Shown here one piece after another: positions 25,356 to 33,272 of a stretch of DNA of 64,000 nucleotides. A program made the translations under genes and the position numbers. The stretch spans positions 1 through 64,000 of the forward strand of contig NZ_ABLD01000024.1 in the NCBI RefSeq assembly GCF_000172415.1, in the 5' to 3' direction. How positions within the stretch are numbered: the stretch's first letter is position 1; each line of letters opens with the position of its first letter. The notes beneath the pieces were generated by a model, which saw only the letters and a program-made list of their open reading frames with translations, did not search any database and had not been told where the DNA came from. Source of the stretch: Paraburkholderia graminis C4D1M. Lineage in GTDB: Bacteria; Pseudomonadota; Gammaproteobacteria; Burkholderiales; Burkholderiaceae.

Positions 25356-26789
25356 TCATAGATTGCTGCCGAGCGCCTGGAACAACGCAGCCGTGTCGGA
25401 AAAGCGGTTTGCTTGAGCCTGGGTTCGATCTATCGCCGTTTGCAGCGAATCACGTTCCGCGTCGAGAAGAGCGAGCTGACTGATTCCACCCGCAGCATAT
25501 TGCCGAGTGGCGACGTCCAGACTGGCTTGCGCTTGCTGCGCGGCTTCGGTGCGCGCCTGCAACTCGCGGGCGTCGTTCTGCACGGCGGTCAGCGAATCGG
25601 CGACCTGCTGCAATGCCTGGAGAACCGTTTGCCGATAGTTCTCGAATGCGGCGTCATAAGCGGCTTCTGCCGCGCGTTTCTTCGCATGCAATTCTCCACC
25701 GCGAAAGATCGGTTGCGTCAGGTTCAGGCCGATATTCCAGACGTTCAGCCCATTCACAATGTCGCCGATCCGCGTGCGCTCCGAGCCGATTCCCGCGGAC
25801 AATGAAAATTGCGGGTACAGGTTGGCGGTTGCGACGCCCACATTCGCGCTTGCCTCGTGCAGTAATGCCTCGGCCGCTTTTATATCGGGCCGCGCGCGGG
25901 CGAGTGTCGACGGCAAAGCGAGTGGAATATCCAGCGGCAAATGCAGCGCATCGAAAGTGAGTTCGTCGAAATCCGCTTGCGACGGTACTCTGCCCAGCAA
26001 AATGGCGAGTTGATGATCCGCAGCCGCGAGCTGGCTTGCAAGCGGCGGCAACGATGCGCGTGTCTGTGCAAGCAGGGTGCGCTGACGGTGCACATCCAGT
26101 TGCGATACGCCGCCGGCGGCGAAGCGCGCTTCAACGATCGACAGTTGATGCGCCTGTGCGTCGGCCAGGCGTTGCGTCAGCGCAATCTGCTGCTGTAACG
26201 ACGCGCGCCGCACCGCGGTAGCCACGATATTGCCGGCGAGACTCAAGCGCGCTGCATCGAGTTCATACGACTCGTAATCGACTTGCGCCATGCTTGCCTC
26301 GAGCGCGCGCCGATTGCCGCCGAAAATATCAAACACGTAAGAGACGCTGACCGACGCGCTGAACAGCGAGAAGGGTCCGGGGCTCTCGACGTGCGGAATG
26401 CCGAACGCAGCGGGATCGACTTTCTGCCTTGAGCCGGAAAGCGTTGCGTCTATGCTCGGGAATTGCGTTGCGCCCGCGAGCGCGGTGTAGTTTTCGCGCG
26501 CCTCGATCAGTCTTGCGCGCGCTTGACCGAGTGTCGGATTGTGGCGCAGTGCTTCATCCACGAGACGGTTTAGCGCGTCGGACTGGAATTGACGCCACCA
26601 CATAGGTATGGGACCAGGCGCCGCGTTGAACGTCTGTGCGGCTCCCGCTGGCCCTTCGGACGAGGCCGTCTGCCCAGGTAATGCGCGTTGCGTGTAGTTT
26701 TGAGTGTCGGGCGCGGCCGGTGCGTGAAAGTCCGGCCCCACCGCGCAGCCGGTCAAACCAAATGCGCACACAACAAGAAGTGTTTTCAT
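25356..26789 (-). CDS. NodT-type outer-membrane efflux lipoprotein
   Basis: A 477-residue outer-membrane factor of the TolC/NodT family. The N-terminal lipobox is LTGC, followed by AVGPDFHAP, the standard start of this family. Two repeated barrel-helix halves follow, with LVDEALRHNPTLGQARARL and LLHEASANVGVATANLYPQFSLSAGIG. It forms the outer-membrane duct for the ABC pump encoded upstream. The ATG has GGAAG upstream. It is the last gene of a four-gene leftward operon, 11 bases after the permease. Confidence 0.93.
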   Translation of the reverse strand: MKTLLVVCAFGLTGCAVGPDFHAPAAPDTQNYTQRALPGQTASSEGPAGAAQTFNAAPGPIPMWWRQFQSDALNRLVDEALRHNPTLGQARARLIEARENYTALAGATQFPSIDATLSGSRQKVDPAAFGIPHVESPGPFSLFSASVSVSYVFDIFGGNRRALEASMAQVDYESYELDAARLSLAGNIVATAVRRASLQQQIALTQRLADAQAHQLSIVEARFAAGGVSQLDVHRQRTLLAQTRASLPPLASQLAAADHQLAILLGRVPSQADFDELTFDALHLPLDIPLALPSTLARARPDIKAAEALLHEASANVGVATANLYPQFSLSAGIGSERTRIGDIVNGLNVWNIGLNLTQPIFRGGELHAKKRAAEAAYDAAFENYRQTVLQALQQVADSLTAVQNDARELQARTEAAQQAQASLDVATRQYAAGGISQLALLDAERDSLQTAIDRTQAQANRFSDTAALFQALGSNL

Positions 26790-26800
26790 GAACGTTCTTC

Positions 26801-27943
26801 CTAGTCGAGTGTGCGCCGATAAAAACGCAGCGCAATCGCCATCACGACGGCGGTGAAAAGAGCCATGGGCCACACTGAGGGCCAGAGATCCGCCCATCCG
26901 TCGCCCTTGAGCATGATTCCGCGAATGAGCCGGTTGAAATACGTCAACGGCAAGAAGTTGCCGATGAACTGTGCCCATTTCGGCATGCCCGCGAATGGGA
27001 ACATGAAGCCGGACAGAAGAATGTTCGGCAGAAAATAGAACATGGTCAGTTGCATCGCCTGCAACTGGTTCTGTGCAAGCGAGGACAGCGTAATGCCCAC
27101 AGTCAGGTTCGCGGCAATGAACAGCAGCGCGGCCAGATAGATTGCGATGGGACTGCCGACAAAGGGCACATGAAATACGAAGCGTGTGGCGATCAGTATG
27201 ATCGACGCCTGAATCAGGCCAATGGCCACATAAGGAATGATCTTGCCGGTCATCACTTCGACGGGAAGAACTGGCGTCGCGAGCAGATTTTCCATCGTGC
27301 CGCGCTCGCGTTCGCGCGTGACGGCGAGGCCGGTCATCATCACGAGCGTCATGGTGAGAATGACGCCCATGAGCCCGGGAACGACGTTGTACTGCGTAAT
27401 TCCTTCGGGGTTGTACAGGTTGTGGACTTGCACGCCGAAAGCGCCTGGCGTGCCGTTGAGATGCGCGAGCGGTCCGGTGATGTCCTTGTCGGCGACGGGC
27501 TGTACGAGATTGGGCAGTGCGGCGACGGCGGTGTGAGTCGCGGTCGGGTCGGTGGCGTCAGCCTCGACAAGCAGTGAAGGGTGCTCGCCGCGCAGCAGCT
27601 TCCTCGAGAAATCGACCGGTATGTTCAGCACGAACTGCACGCGGCCCTGGGCGAGCGCACGGCGTCCGGCTTCTTCGTCGGGCAGCGTTTCTACGATGTC
27701 GAAATACGCGGAGTTCCTCATCGCCGCGATGAAGCTGCGCGAGAACTCGCTTTGGTCGTGAACGATAACGGCAGTCGGCAGATGCTTCGGGTCGGTGTTG
27801 ATCGCGAAACCGAACAACGCGAGCTGAACGATCGGTATGCCGACGATCATCGCGAACGTGACGCGGTCGCGCCGCAATTGAAGGAACTCCTTCAGCACCA
27901 CGCTCCACCAGCGCATCAACGAAAAGCCCGTACCTGTGCTCAC
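26801..27943 (-). CDS. ABC-2 type transporter permease (YhhJ/YbhR-like)
   Basis: A 380-residue inner-membrane permease. One hydrophobic helix near residue 30 is followed by a periplasmic domain of about 140 residues and five helices in the C-terminal half. The segment ERERGTMENLLATPVLPVEVMTGKIIPY is typical of drug-efflux ABC-2 permeases. It starts at a GTG whose bases overlap the stop of the ATPase gene (GTGA). Only one permease gene is present, so it probably works as a homodimer, unlike the two permeases of E. coli YbhS/YbhR. Confidence 0.92.
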   Translation of the reverse strand: MSTGTGFSLMRWWSVVLKEFLQLRRDRVTFAMIVGIPIVQLALFGFAINTDPKHLPTAVIVHDQSEFSRSFIAAMRNSAYFDIVETLPDEEAGRRALAQGRVQFVLNIPVDFSRKLLRGEHPSLLVEADATDPTATHTAVAALPNLVQPVADKDITGPLAHLNGTPGAFGVQVHNLYNPEGITQYNVVPGLMGVILTMTLVMMTGLAVTRERERGTMENLLATPVLPVEVMTGKIIPYVAIGLIQASIILIATRFVFHVPFVGSPIAIYLAALLFIAANLTVGITLSSLAQNQLQAMQLTMFYFLPNILLSGFMFPFAGMPKWAQFIGNFLPLTYFNRLIRGIMLKGDGWADLWPSVWPMALFTAVVMAIALRFYRRTLD

Positions 27944-28884
27944 GATCGCGCTCCGAAGTTATCTCGCGAATGACTCATCAGATAGATGAACACGTCTTCG
28001 AGTCCGGTTTCGATCGGCTCCATGCGCAAACGCGTGTTCGCGGTGGCCTGTTTGAGCGCGTGTTCCAATGCCGCATGATCGCGCCCGCTGGCATGCAGCG
28101 CGGCGCCGAATACGACGGTTTGATCGACACCAGGCATCTCGCGCAGCTTCTCGGACAATTCGCTCAGATGCTCGCCTTGAATCGACCATGTAGCGAGGTT
28201 CTGCGACTCGATCACCTCTCGCGACGTGCCTTGCGCGAGCAGCTTTCCATACGCGATATAGGCGAGTTTGTGACAGCGTTCGGCTTCGTCCATGTAATGC
28301 GTGCTGACGAGGACGGAAATGCCGCGCGCCGCGAGCCGGTGGAGTTCTTCCCAGAAATCGCGGCGCGCAGTGGGATCGACGCCCGCAGTCGGCTCGTCGA
28401 GCAACAGCAGTCTGGGCTCGTGAAGCATGCACGCTGCGAGCGCGAGGCGTTGCTTCCAGCCTCCGGATAGCGACCCTGTGAGCTGATTCGCGCGGCTTTG
28501 CAGTCCGAGCGATTCGAGCGATTTGTCGACGGCATCGCGACGGTTGCGCATCTGGTAGATACGCGCGACGAACTCGAGGTTCTCGCGAATGGTCAGATCT
28601 TCCCAATACGAGAAGCGCTGCGTCATATAGCCGACATTGCGCTTGATCTGCGCACTCTCGCTGCGGATGTCGTAGCCGAGACATGTGCCGGTGCCCGAGT
28701 CCGGCGTCAGCAGTCCGCACATCAAACGGATCGACGTCGTCTTGCCGCTGCCGTTAGGGCCGAGAAAGCCGAAGATCTCGCCGCGCGCGACCTGCAACGA
28801 AACGTCGTTGACCACGTGCTTGTCGCCGAAATGCTTGTTCAGGCCGTGGACGTCGATCACATACTCTGGCGCGGGTGTACTCAT
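27940..28884 (-). CDS. ABC transporter ATP-binding protein of the efflux pump
   Basis: A 314-residue ATPase with a complete nucleotide-binding domain. It has Walker A GPNGSGKTT, a Q-loop in YMTQRFSYWEDLTIREN, signature LSGGWKQRLALA, Walker B LLLLDEPTAGVDP and an H-loop in STHYMDEAERC. The C-terminal 80 residues form the regulatory extension typical of ABC-2 drug pumps. Start and stop overlap the flanking genes by four bases each, so the operon is tightly coupled. Confidence 0.94.
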   Translation of the reverse strand: MSTPAPEYVIDVHGLNKHFGDKHVVNDVSLQVARGEIFGFLGPNGSGKTTSIRLMCGLLTPDSGTGTCLGYDIRSESAQIKRNVGYMTQRFSYWEDLTIRENLEFVARIYQMRNRRDAVDKSLESLGLQSRANQLTGSLSGGWKQRLALAACMLHEPRLLLLDEPTAGVDPTARRDFWEELHRLAARGISVLVSTHYMDEAERCHKLAYIAYGKLLAQGTSREVIESQNLATWSIQGEHLSELSEKLREMPGVDQTVVFGAALHASGRDHAALEHALKQATANTRLRMEPIETGLEDVFIYLMSHSRDNFGARS

Positions 28885-29849
28885 TTGAGCGCCACCGTCA
28901 CCGGCTGACCCGGATGAAGCTTCGTTGCATCTGCAACCGACGTGTGTGCTTCGATCATGAAAACGAGCTTCGCGCGGCTCTCGTTGCTATAGATAACCGG
29001 CGGCGTGTACTCGGCTTTATTCGCAACGTAGGTAATCTTCGCGGTCAAATCCACTGCGCATCCGTCGCAATGGATCGACACTTCGCGGCCCGGCGCCAGT
29101 GCGCCGACTCGCGTTTCCGGCACGAAAAAGCGCACCTTGATGTTCTGCGGCGGCAGCAATTGCACAACGGGACTGCCGGCCGGCACCCACTCGCCGAGGC
29201 GATAGAGCGTGTCGTAGACGAGCCCGTCGGCGGGCGCGCTCGCGCGCTTCTGATCGAGCTTCCACTGCGCCTGTGCGACGACCGCTTCGGCCGCCGCGAC
29301 CTGAGCCTGCTGCGCAGCGATTTGTTGCGAGCGGCCCGGCAAACGCGCTACTTCCACCTGATTCGTAAGCTGCCGCACTTGCGCCGACGTCGCCTCTGCA
29401 TTCGCGCGCGAATCGTCGAGCTGCGCTTTTGCAATGCCGCCCGCGCTGTACTGCGCTTCGTCGCGAGTGAGTTGCAGCGCCGCCTTGCGCGCGTTCGCCG
29501 CAGCCTCGGCGAGTTGCGCGCGATTGACGTTGACTTCGGGTACGCGCTTGCCGGTTTGAATGTCGGCGAGTTGCGAGCGGGCCGCCGCGAGTTGCTGCTG
29601 CGCCTGCCGCAGCGCGGCCGTTTCGTCCACTGAATCCAGTGCGAAAAGAGACGCGCCCGCTTTTACGGTTTGACCGCGCGAGACCTGCAACTGCGTGAGC
29701 GTGCCGGCCTGCGATGAGCCCAGGTACACATATTCGCCCTCTGCATAGCCCTGGTAGGCGTTCTCGTCGCGCTGCGTGCATCCTGCAAGCAGTACGCCGA
29801 GAAAGAGTGCCAATGCGGGCCGCCAGAGCCGGGTAATGAAGTTCCTCAT
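28881..29849 (-). CDS. HlyD-family periplasmic adaptor lipoprotein of the ABC pump
   Basis: A 322-residue membrane-fusion protein. The N-terminus is a lipoprotein signal (LLAGC). A lipoyl half-motif TLTQLQVSRGQTVKAGASLFAL follows, then a long coiled-coil hairpin rich in Ala and Gln (residues about 75-190) and a beta-barrel domain. The closest known arrangement is YbhG in the E. coli YbhGFSR pump. It connects the ABC permease to the NodT outer-membrane protein. It is the first gene of the leftward operon, with its promoter in the 86-base gap to the TetR-type gene. Confidence 0.92.
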   Translation of the reverse strand: MRNFITRLWRPALALFLGVLLAGCTQRDENAYQGYAEGEYVYLGSSQAGTLTQLQVSRGQTVKAGASLFALDSVDETAALRQAQQQLAAARSQLADIQTGKRVPEVNVNRAQLAEAAANARKAALQLTRDEAQYSAGGIAKAQLDDSRANAEATSAQVRQLTNQVEVARLPGRSQQIAAQQAQVAAAEAVVAQAQWKLDQKRASAPADGLVYDTLYRLGEWVPAGSPVVQLLPPQNIKVRFFVPETRVGALAPGREVSIHCDGCAVDLTAKITYVANKAEYTPPVIYSNESRAKLVFMIEAHTSVADATKLHPGQPVTVALK

Positions 29850-29892
29850 GGGGTGTCGTCCGCACGGATGAAGTACAATGAATATATGCGAA

Positions 29893-29910
29893 TTTGAATT
29901 CGAATTCAAA
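29893..29910. promoter_or_regulatory. Perfect 18-bp palindrome, probable operator of the TetR-type repressor
   Basis: TTTGAATTCGAATTCAAA reads the same on both strands. It lies in the 86-base gap between the divergent efflux operon and its TetR-family gene, 26 bases before the regulator start. Position, symmetry and length are what a TetR-type dimer site needs to control both promoters. Confidence 0.75.
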
Positions 29911-29935
29911 CTATTTCCGGAGCCTGCACTTTCCC

Positions 29936-30709
29936 ATGCCGACGAAACGAGCGACGACTCCTGCAAAGCAGAAAGAGCGGACCAAGCAGGCAGGCGCAAC
30001 GAAAACACCCACGACGGCGGCGCGCAAATCCCGCACGGAACAGGGAAAGCAGCCTCGGCCGGTCAATCGCGCGAGCCGTCCCGACGGTGCGGCGACACGC
30101 CAGCATCTGCTCGATATTGCGGGGCAGGTATTCGCCGCGCGCGGTTTCGCCGATGCCACCAGCAAGGAAATATGCGAGCGCGCGGGCACGCCGATGGCGT
30201 CCGTGAACTATCACTTCGGCAGTCGGGAAGCGCTATACGAAGCGGCGCTCGTCGAAGCGCATCGCCAGGTCGTGAGTCTCGATGAATTGTCCGCGCTGAC
30301 AGAAGGGCCGGGCGATGCGCGGGACAAGTTGCGAGCGGTAATCTCGCGATTCGTGGGTCTGTCGACCAGCAGCGGCGCGCCGTGGGGATTCATGCTGATG
30401 CTGCGCGAAGTACTGTCCCCGTCGCCCGCTATTCCTGCGCTGATTGAAAAGGCGGTGCGGCCAAAGGCAACGGTTCTACTCGGATTGATCGGCGAGGTAT
30501 TGCAATTGAATCCGCAAGAGCCGGCCGTGCAGCGCGCGCTGATGTTCGCCGTGCTGCCCTGCATCGCGCTGATGATCGCGCCCAGGCAAATGCAGGCAGC
30601 GTTGCTGCCCGCCGTTGCAAAAGACAAAAATGCGCTGGTGGAGGACTTTATTCGCTTCGTGATGGCGGGACTCGATGCAGTCGCCGCCGCGCATCGAACG
30701 CGCAAATAG
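29936..30709 (+). CDS. TetR/AcrR-family repressor, CecR (YbiH)-like
   Basis: A 257-residue regulator. A basic, low-complexity N-terminus of about 50 residues precedes the TetR helix-turn-helix: RQHLLDIAGQVFAARGFADATSKEICERAG, with TPMASVNYHFGSREALYEAAL as recognition region. The C-terminal ligand domain resembles the CerR/CecR type with DELSALTEGPGDARDKLRAVI. The ATG at 29936 is used; a TTG at 29894 would lie inside the operator. It is divergent from the HlyD-ABC-NodT operon, so it most likely represses the pump and itself. Confidence 0.88.
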   Translation: MPTKRATTPAKQKERTKQAGATKTPTTAARKSRTEQGKQPRPVNRASRPDGAATRQHLLDIAGQVFAARGFADATSKEICERAGTPMASVNYHFGSREALYEAALVEAHRQVVSLDELSALTEGPGDARDKLRAVISRFVGLSTSSGAPWGFMLMLREVLSPSPAIPALIEKAVRPKATVLLGLIGEVLQLNPQEPAVQRALMFAVLPCIALMIAPRQMQAALLPAVAKDKNALVEDFIRFVMAGLDAVAAAHRTRK

Positions 30710-30711
30710 TT

Positions 30712-31500
30712 CTATTGATCGAATGCGATGCCGTGCCTGCGCAATTCGCGCATTGCGCTTTGCAAATGCGCGTGCGCGCTTTCCTTGTCGCCGGCGCGCA
30801 TCTGTTCATAAGTACGCTGCGCCACTTCGTGCGGTATGGGTTTCAGCGGACGATTACTGCTCATTGCCTTTAACTGGACTTCAGCCGCACGCTCCAGGTA
30901 ATAGAGATCATCCCACGCTTCGGCAATACTCTCGCCGGCCACCATCACGCCGTGATTCTTGAGGAGCAGGATATCGGCGTCGCCGATGGTCGCGGCAATG
31001 CGGTCGCCTTCCGAGTCGTCGAGCGCGAGGCCGTTGTAGTTCTCATCGACGGCGGTGCGGCCGTAGAACTTCAGGGCCGTTTGCCCGAGCCACAACAGCG
31101 GCGGACCGTCGAGCAAACATAACGCCGTGGCGTTCGGCATATGCGTATGAAAAGCGGCCTTCACGCGCGGCTTTAACCGATGCAATCGTGCGTGAATATA
31201 AAACGCCGTTGCTTCGGGCTTTCCTTCACCCGACACCACATGTCCGTCGAAATCGCAGATTAGAAGCCGCGATGCAGTGATCTCCGAGAACGCATAGCCA
31301 TACGGATTGACGAAGAAGAGATGGTCGTGTCCGGGCACGACCGCCGAGAAATGGTTGCAGATTCCCTCTTCAAAACCGTATTGCGCCGCTAGTTGAAAGC
31401 ATGCCGCTAGTTCGATACGGGCCACCATGACAGCGTCGGAATCGAGTCGTAATGTCGTCGACGATTTCGCCGAACCAATGGATGAAAGCGTATGCGCCAT
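30712..31500 (-). CDS. Class II aldolase/adducin family protein
   Basis: A 262-residue metal-dependent aldolase-type protein. The zinc-ligand segment HTHMPNA and a later NHGVMV are present, together with FEEGICNHFSAVVPG and LLWLGQTALKFYG. Members act on phosphorylated or hydroxylated sugars and on acids such as fuculose phosphate, but many in Burkholderia are unassigned. A GAGGA ribosome-binding site precedes the ATG. It follows the dehalogenase gene by 18 bases on the same strand, so the two are probably one operon. Confidence 0.85.
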   Translation of the reverse strand: MAHTLSSIGSAKSSTTLRLDSDAVMVARIELAACFQLAAQYGFEEGICNHFSAVVPGHDHLFFVNPYGYAFSEITASRLLICDFDGHVVSGEGKPEATAFYIHARLHRLKPRVKAAFHTHMPNATALCLLDGPPLLWLGQTALKFYGRTAVDENYNGLALDDSEGDRIAATIGDADILLLKNHGVMVAGESIAEAWDDLYYLERAAEVQLKAMSSNRPLKPIPHEVAQRTYEQMRAGDKESAHAHLQSAMRELRRHGIAFDQ

Positions 31501-31518
31501 GTTCGTCGTTCCTCAAAG

Positions 31519-32241
31519 TCACCAACCGAGCGATGCAAAAAGAGCCGGCACCTGGTCGAGCGTGGACAGTGTTGCATCGGGCGTGTAATCGGGCAGTAGC
31601 GTGCGGCCAGTCGCACGGTCGATCCATACGCAGCGAAAGCCGATGTCGCGCGCGGCCGCGTGATCGAGATGCGGACTCGCGCAGATATGCACGACTTCAT
31701 CGCGTGTCACGCCGAGTTGTTCATGCGCGTAATCGAATAGCCGCCGGTTCGGTTTGTACGCGCCCGCTTGCTGTGCAGTGATCACACGGTCGATAAAGCC
31801 GCCCAGTTGCGCGACGTTGCCGGCAATGATGTCGTCGTCGGTATTCGACACGATGCACAGGCTATAACCATCCTGCTTGAGTTGCCGCAATGTGTCGACC
31901 ACTTCCGGAAACGGCGGCATCGCGGAAATGCGGCCCGTCAAAGTACGTATGTCGCGCTCGTCGCGCTCGTCGCTTTCGTCGCCGGGCAAGCCGAATTCGG
32001 CGAGGGCAATACGCAGCGCCGTGCCCGCGACTTCGCGAAACGTGCGATAAGGCGGAGTCTGCTCGAGTGCGTGTTCGTGCCGGTCGTAGACGGCGAGCAG
32101 CTTCGCGGGGTCCACGTCATGACCGCGCTTGCTCTGAAGAATCTCGCGTACCGCGGCTTGCAAGCCTTCGTCCCACTGGATCAGTGTGCCGTAGCAGTCG
32201 AACGTCAGCCAGCGCGGGCGTGCGGTGTTTTGCAGTGACAT
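31519..32241 (-). CDS. Haloacid dehalogenase type II-like hydrolase
   Basis: A 240-residue HAD-superfamily protein. The catalytic nucleophile Asp is in TFDCYGTLIQW, motif II Ser/Asn in IVSNTDDD, the Lys in GAYKPNRRLFDYA, and the motif IV Asp in ASPHLDHAAARDIGF. The pattern is that of 2-haloacid dehalogenase-type enzymes, though many such proteins are phosphatases. It is the first gene of the two-gene operon with the aldolase and is divergent from the LysR-type gene at 32365. Confidence 0.85.
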   Translation of the reverse strand: MSLQNTARPRWLTFDCYGTLIQWDEGLQAAVREILQSKRGHDVDPAKLLAVYDRHEHALEQTPPYRTFREVAGTALRIALAEFGLPGDESDERDERDIRTLTGRISAMPPFPEVVDTLRQLKQDGYSLCIVSNTDDDIIAGNVAQLGGFIDRVITAQQAGAYKPNRRLFDYAHEQLGVTRDEVVHICASPHLDHAAARDIGFRCVWIDRATGRTLLPDYTPDATLSTLDQVPALFASLGW

Positions 32242-32364
32242 GGAATGTGTTCCCGAAGTGATGGACCTGTGAATGGCGTTTAGCTTAGGCGCATTGACAC
32301 TTATTGGAAAATTAAATTAACCTCTCGACGTCAGTTGCATTGCAAATAACGAAGCGAGTCCATC

Positions 32365-33216
32365 ATGCTTGATCTTGACCTGTTGAATACGCTCATCTGC
32401 GTTGTCGATGAAGGCAGCTTCACGCGTGCCGGCGAGCGCGTGCATCGCACGCAATCCACGGTGAGCCAACAGGTTCGGCGGCTGGAAGAACTGGTCGGTC
32501 GCACGCTGCTGATGCGTGACCGCACCGGCAATCAGGTGACGCCAACCGAGCATGGCGAACTGCTCGCGCAATATGCGCGACGGCTGCTCGCGCTGGCGCA
32601 GGAAGCACAAGATGCGTTGACGAGCGACGTTGCGGTCACGCCGCTTCGCATAGGCGTTCCGGAAGATTTCGACGCGCGCCGCATGTCGGCCATGCTGTCG
32701 GGCTTTGTCAAAACGAGGCCAGGCGTCAGGCTCGAAACAGTGGCCGGCATGAGTGCCGATTTGCAGCGCAGGCTCGCGAATGGCGAAATAGAAATCGCGC
32801 TGATCAAGCGCGAGCCGGCAAGCGGCGAGTGTCTCGCGTCGTGGCCGGAGTCGCTCGTGTGGGTGCAGGGCGCGAATGCACAAGCGCTGGAACCTTCTTC
32901 CGACGAACCCATTCCTCTCGCGCTATTTCCGCAAGGCTGCGTGTACCGGCAGCGCGCGATTCGCGGTCTCGACAAAGCGCATCTGCGCTGGCGCATTGCA
33001 TTCGGAAGCCATAGTCTCACTGGCATTCAGGCCGCGGTGTCGTCCGGATTGGGCATTTCGGTTCTGCCCACTACCGCAGTACTGCCGGAGCATCGCTTAT
33101 GCAACGGCTTACCGCCTTTGCCGCCGACAGAGCTTGCGCTCGTCAGCTCCGGCGGCGTGCTCAATGCGCATCAACGCGCGCTGGTCGACTTTCTTCTCAC
33201 GGAAATGAGTGCATAG
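32365..33216 (+). CDS. LysR-family transcriptional regulator
   Basis: A 283-residue regulator. The N-terminal winged helix-turn-helix is LDLLNTLICVVDEGSFTRAGERVHRTQSTVSQQVRRLEELVG, followed by a LysR-type substrate domain (LRIGVPEDFDARRMSAML). It is divergent from the dehalogenase-aldolase pair with 123 bases between the starts, so it probably activates that pair. The gap is A/T-rich near 32305-32320 and should hold a T-N11-A type site. Confidence 0.92.
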   Translation: MLDLDLLNTLICVVDEGSFTRAGERVHRTQSTVSQQVRRLEELVGRTLLMRDRTGNQVTPTEHGELLAQYARRLLALAQEAQDALTSDVAVTPLRIGVPEDFDARRMSAMLSGFVKTRPGVRLETVAGMSADLQRRLANGEIEIALIKREPASGECLASWPESLVWVQGANAQALEPSSDEPIPLALFPQGCVYRQRAIRGLDKAHLRWRIAFGSHSLTGIQAAVSSGLGISVLPTTAVLPEHRLCNGLPPLPPTELALVSSGGVLNAHQRALVDFLLTEMSA

Positions 33217-33230
33217 AGAGGGTGCATAGA

Positions 33231-33259
33231 GCGGCCGGCTCGAAGCAGAAGCCGGCCGC
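33231..33259. terminator. 10-bp perfect hairpin between convergent genes
   Basis: GCGGCCGGCT (33231-33240) and AGCCGGCCGC (33250-33259) are perfect reverse complements with a 9-base loop. The hairpin lies between the stops of the LysR-type gene and the monooxygenase gene. There is no T-run on either side, so it is a strong stem but an atypical intrinsic terminator. Confidence 0.55.
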
Positions 33260-33272
33260 CATGCTCTCACAT

